Part shown: one piece after another, positions 16,140-20,043 of the stretch
How the letters are laid out: each line of letters starts with the position of its first letter
Numbering within the stretch: the first letter of the stretch is position 1
NCBI GenBank assembly: GCA_014305015.1
Contig: JACRUB010000024.1
Span: 1 to 20,043, forward strand
Source: Vulcanimicrobiota bacterium
Lineage (GTDB): Bacteria > Vulcanimicrobiota > Vulcanimicrobiia > Vulcanimicrobiales > Vulcanimicrobiaceae
Reading direction: 5' to 3'
Length of the DNA stretch: 20,043 nucleotides
Notes under the pieces: model-generated
Database searches by the model: none
What the model saw: only the letters and a program-made list of their open reading frames with translations
What the model was told of the DNA's origin: nothing
Made by a program: the position numbers and the translations under genes

Positions 16140-16146
16140 AGCGGGT

Positions 16147-16152
16147 CTCCTT
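16147..16152 (-). promoter_or_regulatory. Strong Shine-Dalgarno of the small exported protein gene
   Basis: AAGGAG on the minus strand with a 7-nt spacer to the ATG at 16139 is the best ribosome binding site in the window. It fixes the start of the small gene, even though the coding-like frame is one base out of register. Confidence 0.7.
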
Positions 16153-16194
16153 TTTTACTTGGAATAGCTCCCCTATGAGGGGATTATCGGTGCT

Positions 16195-16223
16195 GTTTTA
16201 TTGCCGCGCTCAGTTGCTTGCAA
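16195..16223 (-). promoter_or_regulatory. Candidate sigma70-type promoter for the small gene and pabBC cluster
   Basis: On the minus strand TTGCAA (16223-16218) is separated by 17 nt from TAAAAC (16200-16195), each matching four of six consensus bases. Transcription would start near 16188, giving a leader of about 49 nt that contains a small TCCCC/GGGGA stem-loop (16169-16183). This is a weak prediction from spacing and consensus alone; the 150-bp divergent gap to the FolK-FolE2 gene must hold promoters for both sides. Confidence 0.3.
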
Positions 16224-16291
16224 GAGCGGCTAAGCAGCGTTTCTTCGGAAAGCAGGCGTGCGGGTGACCGTTTTCTAAGCTCGTTTTGATA

Positions 16292-17716
16292 ATGCATCAA
16301 CTCCATATCGGGATCGGTTCAAATCTCGGCGACCGGCAATCCAACATTCTGGGTGCCGTGCAGCGTCTGCGTTCAAAATGTGAGATCGTCGCGACGTCGT
16401 CGTTCTATGAAACCGAGCCGGCTGACGGTGCCCAAGGGCCGTCGTTTCTCAATGTTGCCGTGAGCTTGCGCACAGAACTGGATCGCGCCGGATTCGAACA
16501 TTTTGCGCGCGATGTCGAGATCGCGGTGGGCCGTACAGGCGTTAAAAAGCTCAGCGCCCGTCTGATCGATATCGACATTCTGGCCTTTGAGGGAGATCCG
16601 CATCCGCAGCTCTGTGCTCGCGCGTACAATCTCATTCCGCTTGCGGAGATTGCGCCGGAATATGCAGGTCGCGCTGCGGCGCTGAAATCAAACGGCGTTG
16701 TTCGCAAGGATCGCGCACTGCATTTCACGGCGAACCGTCAAGAAGAAGAACCCGAAGTTCGGCTCTCGCTCAGCCGCGTCGGTGTTTCGCGCGTGAAGCG
16801 TATCGTACATTTGACGATTGATGGCAAAGAGCGTGTATTCAATGGCGAGTTCGCAATGGTGGCCGATCTTGCACCGGATAAAGCCGGGGTGCATATGTCA
16901 CGCTTTAGCGAGATTCTTGAAGAAGCGGCGCTCGATGTGCTGGCCCGCCAAGATGCGCCGGCCCGAATTGAATTGTTGGTCGATGCAATCGCGCGTGAAA
17001 TCGTGCGCTCGCAACGGGCAATTCGTGCCGACGTTCGGTTACGCGCAGACTTCGGCTTGGAACGCTGGACGCCGGTGAGCGGAAAACGCGGCGAAGAAAC
17101 CTACACGCTGGTGGGAATCGCGCACGCAGATCAAACCGGCACCAGGCGCGTTGTCGGTGTTGAGGCCGAAGGAATGACCGCATGCCCGTGTGCGCAGCTG
17201 ATGGTGCGCGAACATAGCTTGGGCGAGTTGCAGGAGGCAGGGTTTACCGAAGAACAGGCAAGGCGCGCCTTGGATGCGCTGCCCGTTGCGACTCACAATC
17301 AGCGCGGACGCGGTTCGGTGCTCATCGGCGTCGACCAAGCGCAACAACAGATCGTTCGCGCTGAGGATCTCGTGGAGATCGTCGAAAATTCGATGTCGAG
17401 CGAAACGTACGACCTTCTTAAACGTCCCGATGAATTTTTTATCGTGAACAAGGCGCACCACAATCCGAAATTTGTAGAGGATGTCGTCCGGGGAATCCTC
17501 GCTCGGTCGCTGGAGGTATACGCAGACGTTCCCGGTGAGGCGTTTATCGCCGCGACGCAAGTGAATTACGAATCGATCCACAAGCACGACGCCTTCGCGG
17601 AGGCTTCCGGTACGTTCGGCGAATTCCGTGAAGAACTGCGCAGCGGGCGTTACGTTACTCAGAAAACGGATCTGGCCACGTGGCTCGGAACACGCCATTC
17701 TGCCGTCTTAGTGTAG
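16292..17716 (+). CDS. Fused HPPK (FolK) and GTP cyclohydrolase IB (FolE2)
   Basis: Bifunctional 474-residue folate enzyme. Residues 1-128 are 6-hydroxymethyl-7,8-dihydropterin pyrophosphokinase: IGIGSNLGDR (6-15), SSFYETEP (36-43), SFLNVAV and RLIDIDIL with the Mg-binding Asp93 and Asp95; this domain is somewhat shorter than the usual ~160 residues. Residues ~158-474 are the zinc-type GTP cyclohydrolase FolE2/MptA: KAGVHMSRFSE (197-207), GMTACPCAQ (294-302) with the metal cysteine, THNQRGRGS (334-342) and RPDEFFIVNKAHHNPKFVED (378-397). The protein thus carries the first and third steps of the pterin branch, while the dihydroneopterin aldolase step is absent here. The ATG at 16292 is preferred; a TTG at 16286 is in frame. 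The stop overlaps the convergent M48 gene by 9 nt. It is divergent from the PabBC cluster. Confidence 0.93.
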   Translation: MHQLHIGIGSNLGDRQSNILGAVQRLRSKCEIVATSSFYETEPADGAQGPSFLNVAVSLRTELDRAGFEHFARDVEIAVGRTGVKKLSARLIDIDILAFEGDPHPQLCARAYNLIPLAEIAPEYAGRAAALKSNGVVRKDRALHFTANRQEEEPEVRLSLSRVGVSRVKRIVHLTIDGKERVFNGEFAMVADLAPDKAGVHMSRFSEILEEAALDVLARQDAPARIELLVDAIAREIVRSQRAIRADVRLRADFGLERWTPVSGKRGEETYTLVGIAHADQTGTRRVVGVEAEGMTACPCAQLMVREHSLGELQEAGFTEEQARRALDALPVATHNQRGRGSVLIGVDQAQQQIVRAEDLVEIVENSMSSETYDLLKRPDEFFIVNKAHHNPKFVEDVVRGILARSLEVYADVPGEAFIAATQVNYESIHKHDAFAEASGTFGEFREELRSGRYVTQKTDLATWLGTRHSAVLV

Positions 17717-18889
17717 AGGTCCCTCTTGGAGGGCGCGGATGCGCTCGCCGAGCGATGGGTGCGACGAGAAGAGCAACTCATACCAGCGAGGGACTTCCTC
17801 TTCTGCCAAGTTCTGTTCGCGCAAGCGTTTGAAGGCGGCCGCGCCAGTTTTAGGCGCGCCGGTCGCGGCAGCCGCAAATTCATCCGCGGCCCATTCGCGC
17901 GAACGGGAAAAGGCAAACACCGGCAGCCGCAGCAGTGCCGAGAATGCGAGCATCCAAGCATAGAGCTCGTAGAGACGTGCCGGGTCATCAAACTCGCGCC
18001 GTTTCGCGGGTGGGATCATCGCGTTCGAGAGCACGAACATGCTTACAGCACTCGCGACACCCAGGGCGGTCATGCGCCAACTGTCGTGGCTGAGGTAGTG
18101 GCCGAGCTCATGAGCAACGACGAATTCGATTTCAGCGTCTGGGAACGTTTCGAGCAGCGTGTCGCCGATGACGATGCGGTGTGTCTTAAACATGCCGGTC
18201 ACGTATGCATTGGCCTTTTTGGTCTGCCGCGACATATCCATACGCAGAATATCCGCATCGCCGACACCGTAACGGCGCGCGAGCGCGCGGAGACGCTCTT
18301 CGAGTGCGCCGGTGAGCGGCTCGAACTTATTAAAGAGTGGGGCGATAAAGACCGGGACGATCAAGCCGGCAAGAACGGAGAGTGGCACAAGACCGAGCGT
18401 CGTAAAGAGCGGCCACCTGTCCGGCTTTTTACGCAGCAGCGTCGCGAACGGAACGCTGAGCGCGGACATCACCATCGCGCCGATCGCCTCGCCTTTGAGA
18501 TGTTCTATAAACCAATCGCGGCTGGATTGTTCGGTAAGACCGAAGCGGCGTTCGAATTCGTGATCTTCAAAGTACGCCGCCGGAAGCTCGAGAATCGAAC
18601 TTGCAAGTAAGCCGCCCCAAACAAAGAATGCCGGACGCAGCGCAACCGGCGCAAATTTTAAGGGACGCGCAAGCGATGCTGCCGCTCCGCCGGATGCAAA
18701 TGCGGCCGCACTCGCGAGCGAGCGCAACGTCCCGGTTAATGCGAGGCCCCGCCGCAGCCGCCCGTAACGCGCGGCATCTTTGGGTAAGGGCGGCGGCGGA
18801 TTCTGCAGTACTCGCATGCTCTGAACCACCCGGCACGCGGTGTAGCCTACGGTGACGCCGGCTACGAATCCCAGAAGTAAACGCCTCAT
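17708..18889 (-). CDS. M48-family (Ste24/CAAX-protease-like) membrane metallopeptidase
   Basis: Integral-membrane zinc protease of 393 residues. An N-terminal hydrophobic helix (4-22), further segments at about 85-105 and 160-185, and a CAAX-prenyl-protease-type N-terminal domain precede the catalytic part. The zinc motif is VVAHELGHYLSHD with HELGH at 260-264, and the third ligand is in SREWAADEFA (E332). NAYVTGMFKTHRIVIGDTLLE (227-247) is the typical M48 strand before the active helix, followed by two hydrophobic stretches at 273-290 and 310-326. Bacterial relatives handle membrane-protein or envelope quality control, so a role in peptide turnover is likely but the substrate is unknown. AAAGGAG lies 13 nt before the ATG, which is longer than ideal. 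The stop lies inside the end of FolK-FolE2, and the start is 21 nt from the divergent amidohydrolase. Confidence 0.93.
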   Translation of the reverse strand: MRRLLLGFVAGVTVGYTACRVVQSMRVLQNPPPPLPKDAARYGRLRRGLALTGTLRSLASAAAFASGGAAASLARPLKFAPVALRPAFFVWGGLLASSILELPAAYFEDHEFERRFGLTEQSSRDWFIEHLKGEAIGAMVMSALSVPFATLLRKKPDRWPLFTTLGLVPLSVLAGLIVPVFIAPLFNKFEPLTGALEERLRALARRYGVGDADILRMDMSRQTKKANAYVTGMFKTHRIVIGDTLLETFPDAEIEFVVAHELGHYLSHDSWRMTALGVASAVSMFVLSNAMIPPAKRREFDDPARLYELYAWMLAFSALLRLPVFAFSRSREWAADEFAAAATGAPKTGAAAFKRLREQNLAEEEVPRWYELLFSSHPSLGERIRALQEGPLH

Positions 18890-18910
18890 GAATTGCCAAT
18901 TGCTCCTTTG

Positions 18911-20043
18911 TTGAAGTCTTTAACCAATGCGACCGTCTACGCATACGACCCTGTTCGCAAGGAACATCAGCAATCTGGCGGATTGATCGTCGACGGACGG
19001 CAGATCGTTTCGCTCGATCCATCACGCGCAGGCGGCGGGGTGGAGACGATCGATTTGGGTGGCGCAGCGGTAATCGCGGCGCCGGCCGACTGCCACGTTC
19101 ATCTTACCGATACGGGCCTGCTGATGGCGCAGCGCAACCTTGCTGGCACACGCACCTATGAGGATTTCGCACTCGCTGCGAGCGGGCAACCTGACGAGCG
19201 GTACATTTTTGCGGGCAACTACGATGAGAGCACCTGGAGCGATGGCCGTTTGGCCGACGCCAAACCGCTTGAGGCGACTTTTCCGGACGCGTACGCACTG
19301 CTCGTTCGTGTTGACGGGCATTCTTGCATCGTCAACCGCAAGACGTTCGATTGGTTGAACTTTTCGGCTGCGACAGAAGGCATCGAGCGAGACGCCTCCG
19401 GGTTGCCGACCGGAAAGCTCTTCCTAAGCGCAAACTGGAGAGCGCAATCTCGTTTCATGGAAGCGCTACCTCTTGCGCTCAAACGCGATGCCGAGCGCCG
19501 CGCGACCGACCTCGCGCTCTCGCGCGGTGCGTTGCATCTGCACGTGCAACTCGTTGGATTCGCGCGCGATGCGTACAAAGCTGAAGTCGAAGCGCTGCGT
19601 TTATTGCCGCCTGCAAAATGGTATCCGAAAATCTGTGAGCCGGATGCGGCGCTCGCGCATGAACTCGGTTTGCCGTTTGTAGGCGGCGACGTCTTTCTTG
19701 ACGGTTCGATCGGCAGTTGCACGGCCGCAGTCAGCGAGCCGTTCGCCGTCTCTGTCGACGGCGGACCGCCCGGTACGGGGATGCTCAAGTATTCCGACGA
19801 TGAAGTGTTTGCGTACTTCAGCGAAGCCCACAGGTTAGGCATTGCGGCAGGCGTTCATGCTATCGGCGACCGCGCAATCGAGCAATGCATTGCGACTTGG
19901 GAACGCGTGCTTGAGGGCAAGCCCTCTACGCAACGCCATTTCATCGAACATTTCGAAATTGCGCGCCAAGATCAAATCGAGCGCTGCGCACGCTTAGGCA
20001 TTTACCTCTCGATGCAGCCACAGTTCGATTGGCTCTGGGGCGG
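18911..20043 (+). CDS. Amidohydrolase family protein (Amidohydro_3/YtcJ-like), cut by right edge
   Basis: Metal-dependent hydrolase of the amidohydrolase superfamily; the true substrate is unknown. The frame is open from about 18911 to the right edge (377 codons). There is no ATG at the start: tandem TTG codons at 18908 and 18911 precede KSLTNATVYAYDP, which is the usual family opening, so a TTG start is likely. A small beta-sandwich segment (SGGLIVDGRQIVSLDP) leads to the first metal motif CHVHL (about residues 62-66), where HxH is intact. FLDGSIGSCTAAV (about 267-279) is the family's DGS-GS-TA motif, but the lysine often found four residues before it is Asp, as in some relatives. GVHAIGDRAIEQ and RHFIEHFEIA carry later histidines. 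No signal peptide. The very close divergent M48 start means both promoters must overlap coding sequence or be leaderless. Confidence 0.88.
   Translation, partial: MKSLTNATVYAYDPVRKEHQQSGGLIVDGRQIVSLDPSRAGGGVETIDLGGAAVIAAPADCHVHLTDTGLLMAQRNLAGTRTYEDFALAASGQPDERYIFAGNYDESTWSDGRLADAKPLEATFPDAYALLVRVDGHSCIVNRKTFDWLNFSAATEGIERDASGLPTGKLFLSANWRAQSRFMEALPLALKRDAERRATDLALSRGALHLHVQLVGFARDAYKAEVEALRLLPPAKWYPKICEPDAALAHELGLPFVGGDVFLDGSIGSCTAAVSEPFAVSVDGGPPGTGMLKYSDDEVFAYFSEAHRLGIAAGVHAIGDRAIEQCIATWERVLEGKPSTQRHFIEHFEIARQDQIERCARLGIYLSMQPQFDWLWG

Noticed and set aside
15887..16141. 84-codon plus-strand open frame in the gap before FolK-FolE2
   Set aside because: It has no ribosome site and an Arg-rich composition, while the minus strand there has a strong Shine-Dalgarno and a signal-peptide frame.
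16169..16183. TCCCC-TATGA-GGGGA stem-loop in the FolK-FolE2/small gene gap
   Set aside because: The stem is only 5 bp with no U-tract, so neither a terminator nor a known riboswitch is supported.
17726..18610. 294-codon open frame on the plus strand across the M48 gene
   Set aside because: Antisense to the HExxH protease, with Arg/His/Glu-rich low-sense sequence and no recognised motif.
9028..18923. The 11-mer GAAGTCTTTAA at both tight divergent start regions (9028-9038 and 18913-18923)
   Set aside because: Dozens of repeated 11-mers are expected by chance in 20 kb, and the second copy lies inside the amidohydrolase coding sequence.

Overview
The window is a compact, moderately GC-rich bacterial chromosome segment. 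Two TonB-dependent receptors, each with a carboxypeptidase-regulatory-like N-terminal domain, show that the organism has an outer membrane. Together with LysA, a PBP4-type carboxypeptidase, fused folate enzymes and protein style, this suggests an uncultured diderm lineage. Candidatus Eremiobacterota (WPS-2) is my best guess, with Acidobacteriota-like groups possible; this is inference, as no marker gene is present. No rRNA, tRNA, CRISPR array, insertion sequence, prophage or integron was recognised.

Layout. (1) 1-4258, minus strand: two tandem TonB-dependent receptors separated by an intrinsic terminator; the first is cut by the left edge. (2) 4389-5258, plus strand: a putative exported alpha/beta-hydrolase, divergent from the second receptor. 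(3) 9022-5262, minus strand: an overlapping operon of lysA, a PBP4-type D-Ala-D-Ala carboxypeptidase and a GlmS-like SIS sugar-phosphate enzyme whose C-terminus is displaced by a one-base frameshift. Divergent from lysA are a cytosolic-looking peptidoglycan amidase and a PAS-PAS-GGDEF-EAL protein (9065-11751, plus). Cell-wall turnover and recycling is the common theme. (4) 16139-11753, minus strand: a small exported protein (apparently frameshifted in its signal peptide), a fused aminodeoxychorismate synthase/lyase (PabB-PabC), mannose-6-phosphate isomerase and a DUF2079 membrane protein. (5) 16292-17716, plus strand: a FolK-FolE2 fusion, divergent from the PabBC cluster, so two fused folate-pathway enzymes lie close together. 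(6) 18889-17708, minus strand: a membrane M48 (Ste24-like) protease, divergent from an amidohydrolase that runs off the right edge.

Gene packing is extreme. Same-strand genes overlap by 1 or 8 nt, convergent genes meet with 1-3 nt gaps or overlap, and two divergent pairs have only 21 and 42 nt between start codons. The most notable observations are two apparent single-base frameshifts (near 5362 and near 16125) that split otherwise convincing genes, the FolK-FolE2 fusion, the degenerate GGNEF cyclase domain beside an intact EAL domain, and the putative peptidoglycan-recycling neighbourhood. I did not find a clearly novel defence or mobile system.
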